Positions 38,991 to 54,500 of a stretch of 64,000 nucleotides of DNA are shown here, piece by piece. How positions within the stretch are numbered: position 1 is the stretch's first letter; the number at the start of each line of letters is the position of its first letter. This DNA comes from Diphasiastrum complanatum. Its lineage: Eukaryota; Streptophyta; Lycopodiopsida; Lycopodiales; Lycopodiaceae. The position numbers were made by a program, and so were the translations under genes. The DNA is taken from NCBI GenBank assembly GCA_029204225.1, contig CM055093.1:31197777-31261776 (forward strand), given 5' to 3'. Below the pieces are notes generated by a model. That model was not told the DNA's origin and did not search any database. It saw only the letters and a list, made by a program, of their open reading frames with translations.

Positions 38991-41140
38991 CTGTAATTTT
39001 TAAAGACAAATTGCTCCTAAGTAATAAAGACCTTCCTAGCTTCTAACCAAGATAGACTTCGATGATATAGAATTTTTAATGATCAATATACTTTTTGGAT
39101 AATGTATTAGTTTATTGCTTTAATGAATTGAGTAATTGGCATTGATACCTGTAGAACTAAGAATCTTCTATGAACCATGTTTGATGGTAGTATGAACACT
39201 GACCTTTCTTTGAAGGGATGTGCAGGTACAATAAATGTACCTGATGAATCTGAACAAGAATAAGAAGCCCTCTGGTCTTAAGGACTGATCTCTCTTTGAG
39301 GGTATGTGTAGGTACTCAAAAAAGTGCCAGATGAACAAGAATCAAATCAAGAAGCTTTCTAAGCCTAAAGTTAGTAAACATGAAGGCTTTTGAGAAAGTC
39401 TATAATGAGGGCTCCCTAGATTCTATAAAGAAGGCTTATTTATAAGTAAATAATGAAGGCTCAGAGGAGTCTATAAAGGACAAGACAAGGCTTAGGGTCT
39501 GATCAGCCTAGTGACTTGTTCCACCATGATTGAGGATGGGCAACATCTAGAAAATAAGTGCCAATGAACATGATTGAGGATGGGAAACCTCTAGAAAAAA
39601 GGGCCTAGGAACTGATGGACATTATGCAAAAACAAGATGGACATATACCCTGGCTCTTCCATGGGATAATTGCACTTGGGTGAATTCCCAAGTTGTAATC
39701 ATAAAACATAATATGTAAATAAAAGTCAAGTTGGAACCTTGTACCACCTACTTTCCACCTACTTTTCCTCATGCATTCTAGGCAATTTGACACCTAGAAT
39801 AGGGTGCCCTGCTACACTCTCTCTTCTTATGCCAAATCACCATAATAACTCTTCCAAGCTAATACACATCACCCATTCACCCTCTCTAACTAATACACCT
39901 CATCCAAGCACTCCACTTCACCCTATTGGATCTTCTTCACACCTCATGCACTTGAACTTGACACCTCACTCACTTTGGAAATACTCTCCACTCTCTATAT
40001 AACTGGAAATGTGCCCCTCTACCAAGAGAATGAAAGGATGATGCATCCAAACTCTGCCATTCTGTTGCTTGTTATGTACAGGTGCTTTGGAGAAGAGGAT
40101 TGAGGCATTACCTCAAGGAGACTATGTTATTTTTGTGATTGCAAGATTATTTGGAGCTCAAACCCTCGGATTTCTACCTCTCTCTCAAATCACAACACAA
40201 ACATACACACACACTCTCTCTCTCCCTCTCTCACTTTCACCTTCTCTCGAAACCATGGTATGCTCTTGCAACTGTTACCCCTATGTAAGAATGGTTGTTT
40301 AGTACTTTTGCATGTCAGGATATTTGTGGCCTATTGTCCATGCATGTCAGATCTAGAGCCTGCATGCCCTGCCATCTGTGGTCTATTGTCCATGCATGTC
40401 AGATCTAGAGTTTGCATGTTAGATCTAAAGCTTGCATGTCAGTTTTGATGCTTGCATATCACTCCATGCATTCCTGAAAGGCCATGCATGTCACTTCATG
40501 ACTGTTGCATGCCAAGAATCTATGAATTCTCATGATTGCATGTCAAGAATCCATGAACCCTTATGAGTGCATGTGAAGAATCCATGAACCCTTATGATTG
40601 CATGCCTAGAATCTATGAACTCTCATGATTGCATGCCACTCAGACAGTTGCATGTCAAGAATCCAGGAACCCTTATGATTGCATGTCAAGAGCCTAAGAT
40701 CCATTTAGAGTTGCATGATAGGAATCTATGATCCAACATGATTGCATGTCGGAAGGATTAAGACTTATGAAGAGATGTCTATGCTTTTGTTAAGCTAGAT
40801 ATGGAATTGAAATCGCTGAATATGAACTAAGACTATGTTAAGTTGATGTTCCTACATCTGAGACCCTATTGGAATCCATTGTATATGTAATTGGCATTGG
40901 CCTATTGGATTTGCATAATCATAAGAAAAGAATCCTTCATGGGAGGGTCACCATCTTGACCCCTCAGTGCTTCCGCTATTGTGTGAATGAATCTTTGTGA
41001 GGCAATGTTTTTCGGGTTTTAATTTAAAATATTTGTGATTTTCATTAAGTAGATTCGCGACTAGCCTTATGTGAATGATTAAGCTAATTAAATCTTTTGG
41101 CCTTTAAGAACTTAGGATAGGCCTTCACCCTCGAGTTCAT
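38991..41140 (+). repeat. Element X copy 2, 5' LTR (partly deleted)
   Basis: About 2.15 kb. It retains the TATA-like region, short CA repeat and TGCATG minisatellite (40300-40750) that copy 1's 5' LTR lost in part. Confidence 0.75.
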
Positions 41141-41196
41141 ATCAGAGCTATGAATTAATTTGTCATGAAAGATATGAAGACCTTGTATGTTCTTGC

Positions 41197-41391
41197 ATGC
41201 AGAAGACCACAAAGCTCCACCCGATGTTTAAGAGGCCTTGTGCTTCAAAAAGCAATAACTGCTTGGAAAAGATCAAGAAGACCAAGATACCTGCTAGGCA
41301 TGATGAAGAACTAGATGACGACGAAACACCGGAAGCCTACTTGCGGCAAACTAGAAGGTCATGTTTAGAGTATAGAAGTATTTTTTCTTAG
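41197..41391 (+). CDS. Small ORF inside element X, copy 2
   Basis: 64 codons from ATG, differing from the copy at 6137-6331 at only a few residues (for example Thr-Thr for Asn-Thr near the start, Pro for Leu after DDDET). Its function is unknown; see the U1 copy. Confidence 0.35.
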   Translation: MQKTTKLHPMFKRPCASKSNNCLEKIKKTKIPARHDEELDDDETPEAYLRQTRRSCLEYRSIFS

Positions 41392-41928
41392 AAATGATTT
41401 CTTGAATTAAGATGGACCTAGATTTCAAGCATCTTTTGAAATTATGAATAGGAAGTTAAACTCCCTAAGACATTATGTAAAAGCATGACTAGTATGACAA
41501 CATACTAAGAAGGAATGGGGACCGAAAACTTCAAGACCTCTTTACCCTGTCCCATTCCTAAATTCCCAAAGAAACAATTTACTATGAAGTTGTTTCTGAG
41601 CAATCTAAAGCCCAGGATGAAAATGAAATGATTGGATCTACCTGAGATAGGATCAGTAAGCTAATTCTAAATTCATAGATTAAGAGATCTGAGCTAGATC
41701 AAGGAAAAAAATAGTCTTTACCCAAAGCTGATCTTAACATATACGATCAAATCTGAAAGAAAGAAATAAGCATAAACATTATACCTCCTCAAGTTTAAAA
41801 ACTATCCTACTATGGATGCAAGATGAATGGAAGAAGAATTCTTCCAAGAATATCAGGAAATTTTAAAAGATTTAAGAATCTTAGTTGAGAAATTTTCGTT
41901 GAGGACAACGCTTTATGCGTTGGAGGGG

Positions 41929-44890
<2,962 letters not shown>

Positions 44891-44895
44891 AATTC

Positions 44896-46444
44896 CAATC
44901 ATTCCAAAACACACCCCTCCTTCTTTCAGACAATATTGTTTTTATATACCTCATCATTAGGACCCTATGAAACATGTCGCAAATTCCCCTCGTGATAGGT
45001 CTACGATTTAACTCTCATACCTCCCTCCATTCTACTCAGAGTCCGATATCACTCTTCATGATCTCTCCTACATTATTTATAGAGCCGCCATTATGTATCC
45101 TATTCTTTGATACTCACAAAATTGCTCTTATGCCTGTAATGAGTAACATAAGTGTCCATTTTCCCATTATCAAAATTCGTATTCTCTCATCAAAGTGTGG
45201 CCTCTTTTCTATAGTCATGGATCATTTGAACTCTCTCTCCTTGATGATTGACTCTAGTCACACTATTGAAAATAGTTGATACAATCACGATTTGACTTTC
45301 TAAAGTGTGCATGATGTTATGATTGAGTAGTTGATTGCAATGCAACGTTTTATATTGTGGACCATTGAATTGAGTTGTCAAAGGTTTCTAGACTATGAAT
45401 GTTGGGATTGAATAGCTTGATCGGGTCTTGGATGTCCCATAGTGTAGACACAAGCAATTGGATTCTATGATACATGAAATGTTCTATGTTTCAAAATGAT
45501 CCCAAGACCATCCCCGACTCTTGACTTCAATGATAATGAGACATTAGAGAGATGTGATTGCAATAATCATGGGATGGTGTAATTGAGTAGTCGATCCATG
45601 CATGCTCGTCCGGTGACCTGAGTCATATGAGCAACAACTATTGAGTGGGTAAAACATCAGAATTTGATCCCACTTGAAAGAGAAGGTTCCATAACACATG
45701 GTATTGTAGCACCATTAGACCTAGTAAGTTATCCACCTTCAAAATTTGTTCATGCCATCTTGGTGTGTACTTTGCACATGTGTGAGGACAACCAGAAGCA
45801 TGTGATTGATCTTCTAAGGAGTGTGTCATTGCACATGAAAATGTCTATTGATTGTAGCCACCAATCTAACTAGACAATTTTCAAGGCAAGAGCACCATGG
45901 ATCTAGCCACACAAAAGCTATCAAAAGTAATCATTCACACATTGAGAAGATAGTTGATGGAAAAATGAGTCCAAGGAGAGGTTGCTCTTGGGTAGAAGAG
46001 AAAATGGACCCTCACACATGAGTAGATAGCGAACATAGAAAAATTTCTAAGTACTGGAAGCAAAACTCTCATCAAGACTTGATTACAACAAATTCTCAAT
46101 GTATGTATAATGAAATCTCATTCAAATAGACCTAGCTGGAGTTTCTCCAAGAGGAAAATGCACTGACTTGATTGGACCCCATTGATTCATCATGATTGGA
46201 CCTCTAAATATGCACCTCTCATCATGATTGGGACCTCATGATTTCCACCTCACATTTTGATTGGGCCTCGTGATGTGCACCTCTAAACATGATTGATCCA
46301 CATGTAATACACCTCTTAAAGTGATTGGCCTTGTGATCTACGCCTCTAAATGTGATTGGGCCAAATGGATGCATTTCAATCCTAACATTATGTGACATAT
46401 GTCACTATCACACTAGAACTCAAATTTAAGGCCTATCGACTATT
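44896..46444. other. U3 tail, no gene seen
   Basis: Shared with 9826-11374. The 101-codon ATG frame from 44974 is broken or deleted in the sister units. Short 'tgattggacctct' repeats occupy 46170-46380. Confidence 0.5.
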
Positions 46445-48277
46445 CATGAATGAACTAAAATGATTATGCCTACCCTTCACACATGTGAACTATCTTCACA
46501 CAAGTGTGATTTCAATATGTCCATGAAATTGGAAAGTGATAAACTTAGATTTTTCATATTCTTCACACTTGGCCCATGCGGCTAGAGAAGAGATCACTCC
46601 TCAGTATGTCCACTAATTGAGACATCATTACAACACACAAGGACATGTATATGTAAGTCCCACTTTCGACTTGATAGGGCAATAGGATGTGTAGAGCCTT
46701 ACTAGAGAGAGATTTTGGCGAAGCTCTAGATCCATCATAGTGCCTCGTTTTGAATCTAATAAATCTCTAAAAGAATGTAGTAAATCTAATCAAAGATTTG
46801 TGCAACAACCAAGAAAAACTTCTAGCTATTATTCCGTAACATTATATGGCTTTCTACCAAAGTTCAAATGAACAATATGTCTAGGAGTGGAATCTAAAAA
46901 GCCATGAATACAAAGAACAAGATCAAAGATACCTCAAATTTATAGCATCTCTAGAAGAAAGTAGTACATTGTATCTTGAAAGGAAGAACACACCTCCAAT
47001 AGACAACGATAATTACCCACAACCTCAGCTATAAGACAAAAAAGAAAGGTTGTCACAAATTTTCTTCATAATTCTCACACAAACTTTAAGAGAATCACTT
47101 TGTGACACAACTTCCTTTCCTTTGTCACGTGGTGGCCATCCCTCCTAAGTGCCCATTTTCTCAAAAGTTGAAGGGCAAAATTTTGCCACATTTCTTAACA
47201 CTTACTTCATTTCCTCTATCAAAACCCATTGCCTTAGAACCCTTTCAACCTTGTTTTTCCCGCGGTCCCTATATGGAGAACACACACGTGTCAAATTTCT
47301 GTTTGAACTTGAAAAGTAAAATACATCCTTGTTGTGCTTGTGATCAAATAAACAACTGCTAAGTCTTCATTTTTTCTATTAAAATAGTTGTCGTTTCAAG
47401 ACTTTCCATGTTCTTGCATATCAAAACCTCAAACGGAGGCCTAGTCATCCAAAGTAGAAAATAATAGTATTAATGAGATATTACAAAGTAAACAAAAGGA
47501 ACCTATGAAAACTTTTTAAAACATACATAAATTAATTTCTATATTTGCATGCGCATAAATTTTAGGATGAAAGCAAACAAAAGAATTTAGATTCACTTGA
47601 ATTATAACCAACACACAAGTAGATCAATGTTTTTTGTGATTGCTAGGGCCTACTTGCAAAGCAAAGCAGGGGTTAAGAAAAGAAATGTAAGAAAACCCTT
47701 GAAAACATAGGCATATCAATTAGTGCATCCCCGTGTCATGCAGAAATATTCTTGAATTGCAAAGAAACAAATGTTCTATAAATGAATTCTACTAACAGCC
47801 AAAACACATGCAAGTCAATGTTCAAGATCATATTGGTGAGAGTAGAAGCCTAAAAAAGAGAACATGTGTAAAATGTTGGACCTCAATGTTGGTCATACTC
47901 ATAAAATTCAAATCCAATTAGTCTTACGTTGACTTCTTCCCATTGAAATGGACCACTGCCCTCCATGATGGAGATTGGACATGGATAGAGATATTAAGAG
48001 CTTAGGACACACATGGAGTTATTGATCCATAGATCTTCAACAAATACAAATATATGAAGGGACACTTCCAGGAAATATTGTGGTGACAAAATTATGAGAT
48101 ATAAAAGGAGAGGTGTGGATAGATATTTAATAGAAAGGTGATAATGATGTGAGGTGGTTAATAGTTTCTCGTTCTTGATGGTCAACAATTGGTTGTAATC
48201 CATCTCCCATGACACTGGCCATTTATTTGCTCCAAATATCTTCTCAAAGTTCCATGTCTAGCCGACATTTTATGTGC
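46445..48277. other. U4 5' flank, no gene seen
   Basis: Homologous to the other unit flanks. It retains about 330 bp near 46520-46830 that U2 has lost. Confidence 0.5.
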
Positions 48278-48285
48278 TATTTAAA
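48278..48285 (+). promoter_or_regulatory. TATA box of Chi-4
   Basis: TATTTAAA lies 39 bp before the GA tract, the same spacing as in U2. Confidence 0.45.
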
Positions 48286-48323
48286 TGCATCAATGTCATT
48301 CTAGTTTATCACACCTTTCTTAG

Positions 48324-48457
<134 letters not shown>

Positions 48458-48778
48458 CATTCACTGTGTAGCAAAGCACCTACAATAAAGCCTCCTTGGT
48501 CTCCAACTTTACCGGTAGTAGCATGGATCAATGCTTGAGATTGAGCACCTTGTTTTCAATACAACTCTTGCTCACGCAAGCATTATTGTGCTTGTGTGCC
48601 ATGGGTAGGCATCACAACAACAAATTACTAAGAGCAGGGAAATTAGGAGTACTTTCAGCTACAACAACTGGAGAAGAAGCATCTGTGGCTTCTCTCGTAA
48701 GTAAGGACCTCTTTGAGCAGCTATTCACACATCGCAATGATGTTGTCTGTCCTGCACATGGATTTTATACCTATGAAG

Positions 48779-49433
48779 TGTGAAAAATACAGATCCTAAG
48801 TGGATCTAAACTCCAAGATCATTGGCTTGAATGCTTGCACTCCAAACTACATAAGCTAGGAATTGGCAACACATTCTATGCTACCTAGAATGCAAAGAAC
48901 TTGATCAAAAAGCATTTATCACAAATGGAAACTTTCATAAACATCAAGTGCGGCCCAAAATAGCATTATACAGTCCATAATACATCAGCCTACCACTTTT
49001 GGAAAGCACCTAAGATCATACACAATAGCTTGAAGACAATACACACAACAATGCTCTCAATGGAGGAAGAAACAATGACAATGATCTATTGATCTCAATG
49101 AAGCATACAAAAGGTTTCTTCAACCTGTTCTCCACGACTTCCCTACTATTTATGGATGAGGAAGATGACTCTCTCTCCTCTCTCTAGAAGGTACTTGACC
49201 CTAGATATTCCCTATATAGGAAAAATAGCTAAAAATGGCTTATATGACCAAAATACATCAAAATGGTCTCATTTTGAAGGGTATGAAGTTTGACACTTCA
49301 TCATACTGAAAAAATACAGTAAATAAAAACATTGTGGCCTGGTTCACACGTGTGAAACTCTAGAACCAAAACTATTTACAATTTTAGCCAATTTAGGCCT
49401 CAAACTAGCTAGGAAATGTTGACAATTTTCACA
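48779..49433 (-). repeat. Copia-C 3' LTR
   Basis: 655 bp at the left edge of the nest, adjoining the TGAAG duplication at 48774-48778. Confidence 0.95.
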
Positions 49434-49725
49434 CTCCCTCTTCAACATTGGATGCTAGTTTCAACATAGTCTTTGAGCACATTCCAAGATTAGATCTATG
49501 CATTAAATATAGGTCCTTTCCCAATGGTTTGGTGAAGATATCAGCCACACACTCCTTTGAAGAGACATGTTGAAGCTCCACCTCTTTGGCAATGACTTGA
49601 TCTCTCACAAAATGGTGAGCAATCTCAATGTGCTTGCTCCTTGCATGAAAAACAGGATTGCTTGCCAAGCTTTGGGCTGAAAGGTTATCACAAAGTATGA
49701 TTGGAGTCTTCTCTGGTTCCAGCAA
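49429..49725 (-). pseudogene. Copia-C RNase H C-terminus, cut off by copia-B
   Basis: The last 98 codons of the polyprotein (LCDN...FTKPL...) lie downstream of the copia-B insertion, which falls just after the LLEPEK codons. They continue the frame ending at 56167 on the far side of copia-B. Confidence 0.9.
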
Positions 49726-49730
49726 GTGAA

Positions 49731-50385
49731 TGTGAAAATTGTCAACATTTCCTAGCTAGTTTGAGGCCTAAATTGGCTAAAATTGTAAATAGTTTTGGTT
49801 ATGGAGTTTCACACGTGTGAACCAGGCCACAATGTTTTTATTTACTGTATTTTTTCAGTATGATGAAGTGTCAAACTTCATACCCTTCAAAATGAGACCA
49901 TTTTGATGTATTTTGGTCATATAAGCCATTTTTAGCTATTTTTCCTATATAGGGAATATCTAGGGTCAAGTACCTTCTAGAGAGAGGAGAGAGAGTCATC
50001 TTCCTCATCCATAAATAGTAGGGAAGTCGTGGAGAACAGTTTGGAGAAACCTTTTGTATGCTTCATTGAGATCAATAGATCATTGTCATTGTTTCTTCCT
50101 CCATTGAGAGCATTGTTGTGTGTATTGTCTTCAAGCTATTGTGTATGATCTTAGGTGCTTTCCAAAAGTAGTAGGCTGATGTATTATGGACTGTATAATG
50201 CTATTTTGGGCCGCACTTGATGTTTATGGAAGTTTCCATTTGTGATAAATGCTTTTTGATCAAGTTCTTTGCATTCTAGGTAGCATAGAATGTGTTGCCA
50301 ATTCCTAGCTTATGTAGTTTGGAGTGCAAGCATTCAAGCCAATGATCTTGGAGTTTAGATCCACTTAGGATCTGTATTTTTCACA
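49731..50385 (+). repeat. Copia-B 5' LTR
   Basis: 655 bp. Contains a CTATATAG-type TATA region near 49945-49955 and ends CACA directly before the primer site. Confidence 0.95.
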
Positions 50386-51557
50386 TGGTATCAGAACTGG
50401 TTGGCTTCTATTTACAGTAAGTATTCCATTTTTGGTGATATTTGGATGTTTGATCAAGTTCTAGCATGATTTTGCATTGCTTTGTTGATCAAATCTTACT
50501 AACCTTTGTTTTGTGAGTTGAACTTGTGGATCAAAAGCATATTTCAGGTCTATTGAAGATCAGAGGCTGAAAAGAAACTATTTTGGATCAGATCATAACA
50601 CCTAATCATTTGTGATTGTGAGGCTTGTGCATATTCAATACTAACAATGTTCTTTTCAATCCTATTGTTGACAATCTCCATTCTTGGATGAACACTCTCC
50701 TTAAGTGGATGAAACTTCTCCTTAAGTGGATGACAAATGCTCTTTTGAGTGAGTTGTAATTCTCCTAAAGGCTGAGCAAAGCTCCCATTTGGATGAAAGA
50801 TCCCCTTTTTTGGGTGAACATATTGTAAGCTCCATTGTGAAGAGCATATTGTAAAGATTGTCATCAATTTTGGCATAATTTTTGGTGTACTTTGTTGAGC
50901 ATGTAAGTAACTCTCCTTATGTAATTTGATTGGAGCATTTGCTGGAAGGTGTTAACCATTATGCAAGTGTGTTTTCAGGTTCTTAACAGGTTGAGGAACA
51001 TTCTCATGTGAAGTGATCTTAGATCTACATCTAAACACCAAGATTTGACAAGATAGTGAAGCTAGTCTTGTGATTCACTAAGTGTGCTCATTCATTCACC
51101 TCTAAATCTTGTATTTATCACTTGCTGGAGTTTATAAACTTTTAGAAGTGTGGTTTACATGTGGTTTTACAGGTTGAATCAATATCTTAGTGTGTTGATC
51201 ATATGTTGATCAAGTTTGTTCATTACTAGGTAATCTTGGCATCCTAGTTTTGGGTATTTTCTAAGAATGCAAGTAACTCTTCACACCATAACTTGATTTG
51301 GTCACTTGCTGGAAAGTTTGAGAGCCTAAGCAAGAGTGTGTTCAGGTTGGTTTGATTTTGTAATCCATTCTTAGTGTGTGCAAAGTGTTGCATGTGTTTC
51401 AATCTTCCTTTCTATGCTTGGAAACCATCTAGGTTCAAGATAGAAGTGTTTTAGGGTCCTAAATCTTCATAGATCTCTTTATCTATCATTTGTTGAGAGA
51501 AAAGTGAGTGCTAAGTGCTTTAGGACAGAACCTAAAAGTTGAAGAAACATTAGAATC
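50386..51557 (+). other. Copia-B primer site and long leader
   Basis: Holds the iMet primer site (50386-50397) and about 1.16 kb of leader. Parts of the leader are diverged copies of each other: 'ttgctgga' followed by 'gtgtgtt..caggtt' recurs near 50940, 51123 and 51305. The first and last copies also share 'gcaagtaactct'-like starts. The antisense frame at 50550-50876 has no recognisable product. Confidence 0.7.
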
Positions 51558-54500
51558 ATGGCTTCCAATGGTGGGATCATGCTAGAGTCTAGTGAAAGGT
51601 TGAGTTCATCAAACTACTCTACTTGGAAAGTGAGGATGGAGTCCTTACTTGAGTTGAATGAACTCATGGACATAGTTGCAGAAATTGAAGAGAGACCTCT
51701 CACACTTCAAGAGCAACAAAGGTTTGATAAGAAGGCCAAAAGGGCTCTTCATATCATTAAAATGAATGTTACAAATGAACTTCTCAAGGAAGTTGGAAAG
51801 TGTCAAAGTGCAAGTGAGGCATGGAATGCCTTAAAGAAGCTCTTTGAATCAAAGTCCACATCTAGGGTATTGACCCTAAGGAGACAAATATTTTCTAGTA
51901 GGCAAAGAGAGGGTGAAAGTGCTCATGCATTTATCTTGAGAGTTAAGTCCCTAAGTGATGATTTAGCATGCATTGATGAGAACATAAAAGATGGTGAAAT
52001 AGTCCAAGTTATGTTGAATGGTTTGCTAAATGAACATGCTAACCTTGTGCAAAGTTTTGCCATTCAAAGAGTCTTGCCAAGTGTGGTTGACTTGCAAGAA
52101 ATCTTATTGGCTGAAGAACATAGGTTGCAATCAAAGCTTGATGGTGCATCCTTGCAAGGTGGAGGTGAAGAGGCTTTCTTCACAAAAGGCAAATTCAAGG
52201 GCAAAGGTAAAGGCAAAGGGAAATGGTCCAAAGGTGGTAACTTTGATCATGATGATCACTCTTCCTCTTCCTCTTCTACTAAGAACAATAAGTCAAAGTT
52301 CAAGTGCTTTTATTGTGGGATAAAAGGTCATTTTGCAAATGAATGTTATAAGAAGAAAAGAGAGCAAGGAGAGAGGCAAGGAAATCTTACAATAGATGAG
52401 GAAGAACATAACACATGTGAATCACTTGTTATGACTTCAAGTTTGTTAGCCAACATAGATGATAATGATCCTTGGTGGATTGATAGTGGAGCCTCATCTC
52501 ACATGACAAGACATAAGGAATACTTTACATCCTTATTGTCTTATGAGGGAGAAGGTAACATCATCTACACTGCAAATGATGGTCAATGTGACATCAAAGG
52601 CATAGGCACTATTCCTATTTCCCTTTCAACAAATAGGAAAGCAAATCTTGAAAATGTTTTGTACATTCCTTCAATCACTAAGAATTTGCTTAGTGTAAGT
52701 CAAATGATTGACAAAGGACTTGATGTGGAGTTCATTGGAGATGCATGTTTGATAAGTAAATGTGGATCCTTGATTGCTCAAGGTAGGAGGCATGGTAAAC
52801 TTTTCAAGCTTGATGCATGTGTGATCTCTAATCATGAAGGATGTATGGCTAGGGAGCAATTGACAAACCAAGAAGTTTGGCACAAGAGGTTGGGCCATCC
52901 CAACTTCAAATCTTTGGAGGTAATGGCAAAGAAAGAGCTTGTTCTTGGTCTCCCTAAAAGTCTTGTTGCAAACAATAGTGTTTGTGAACATTGTGCCTTG
53001 TCCAAATCTCATAGACTTGCTTATTCTAGATCTACTTCTAGATCTAAAGAAGCTTTTCAACTTGTGCATTCTGATATTCATTCTTCTAGTACAACTAGCA
53101 ATGGTGGGGCAAAGATGTATGCAACTTTCATTGATGACTTTAGTAGGTATACTTGGATCTATCTTCTTAAAAGTAAGGATGAAGTGTTTGCTGCATTTGT
53201 CAAGTTCAAGAATGAAATGGAAAACCAATTCAATACAAAGATCAAATGCCTAAGATCTGATAATGGAGGGGAATACACCTCAAATAGGTTCAAAGACTTT
53301 TGTATAGCACATGGGATTAAGAGAGAGATGTCTAGTCCTAGGACTCCACAACAGAATGGAGTGGCCGAGAGGAAGAATAGAACCCTTTGTGAATGTGCCA
53401 AGGCAATGAGACTACATGCTAATCTTGCTAAGTCTTTTTGGGGGGAAGCTTTAGCATGTGCTAACTATCTATGTAATAGATGGACAAGTGCTTCCTTGGA
53501 TGGTAAAACTCCTCATGAGGTTCTTTATGGTAGAAGGCCGAGTGTCAAGCATTGTAGGATCTTTGGATGTACATGTTTTGTCAATATCACACTTGATGAT
53601 AGAACTAAAGAAGATCCTTCATCAAAGAAGGGTGTGTTTGTTGGCTATAGTGAAGTAAGCAAGGCTTACAAAGTGTACATTCCTTCTACAAAGAAAGTTG
53701 TCATAAGTAGGGATGTCATCTTTCATGAAGAGAATGTTTCCAATGTTGTTGATGTTGATGTTGATGTGCCTACTAATCATCATGATGTGCAAGATGTCTT
53801 GGATGAAGATGGAGATGCCACTCCAAAGCAAACTTCAAGGAAGACTCAAAGGCAAAGGGCTAAGCCATCAAGGCTAACCTATGATGAAAAAGGAAAGCAA
53901 GTGGTGGACAACTCTAACTTTGCTTTTCTTACCTCTTTTGATGAACCAACTTGTGTAGGTGAAGCAATTCAAAAGAAGGAATGGATCCAAGCCATGGATC
54001 ATGAGCATCAAGCACTCATCAAAAGCAACACATGGAGGTTGGTAAAGCTTCCAAAGGACAATAAGGCAATTGGTTGTAAGTGGATCTTCAAGATCAAGAC
54101 AAATCAAGATGGATCAATCAACAAGTACAAGGCAAGGTTGGTGGCAAAGGGGTATGCTCAAGAATATGGTATTGACTATGATGAGACCTTTGCACCCGTG
54201 GCAAAGATGGTAACTATTCGAATCCTAATCTCTCTTGCAACTCTTTATGATTGGGATATGTGGCAAATGGATGTTACTAATGCCTTCTTGAATGGTGATC
54301 TTGAAGAAGATATTTACATGGAGCAACCCGAGGGCTATGTTTCACATGATGAGCCTAATCATGTGTGCTATCTCCAAAAGAGTTTGTATGGGCTAAAGCA
54401 AGCACCAAGGAGTTGGTATGCTAAGCTCAATTCCTTCTTACTTTCTCAAAACTTTGTTATGAGTGAGTATGATCATTCTCTCTACTTTAGATTGAATGAA

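Noticed and set aside
44974-45279. 101-codon ATG frame in the unit tail
   Set aside because: Stopped early in U1, deleted in U2 and diverged in U4; no domain. Probably chance.
52671-53228. 185-codon frame antisense to copia integrase (also 35310 and 57579)
   Set aside because: It is the shadow of the gag-pol frame; composition follows from the sense codons.
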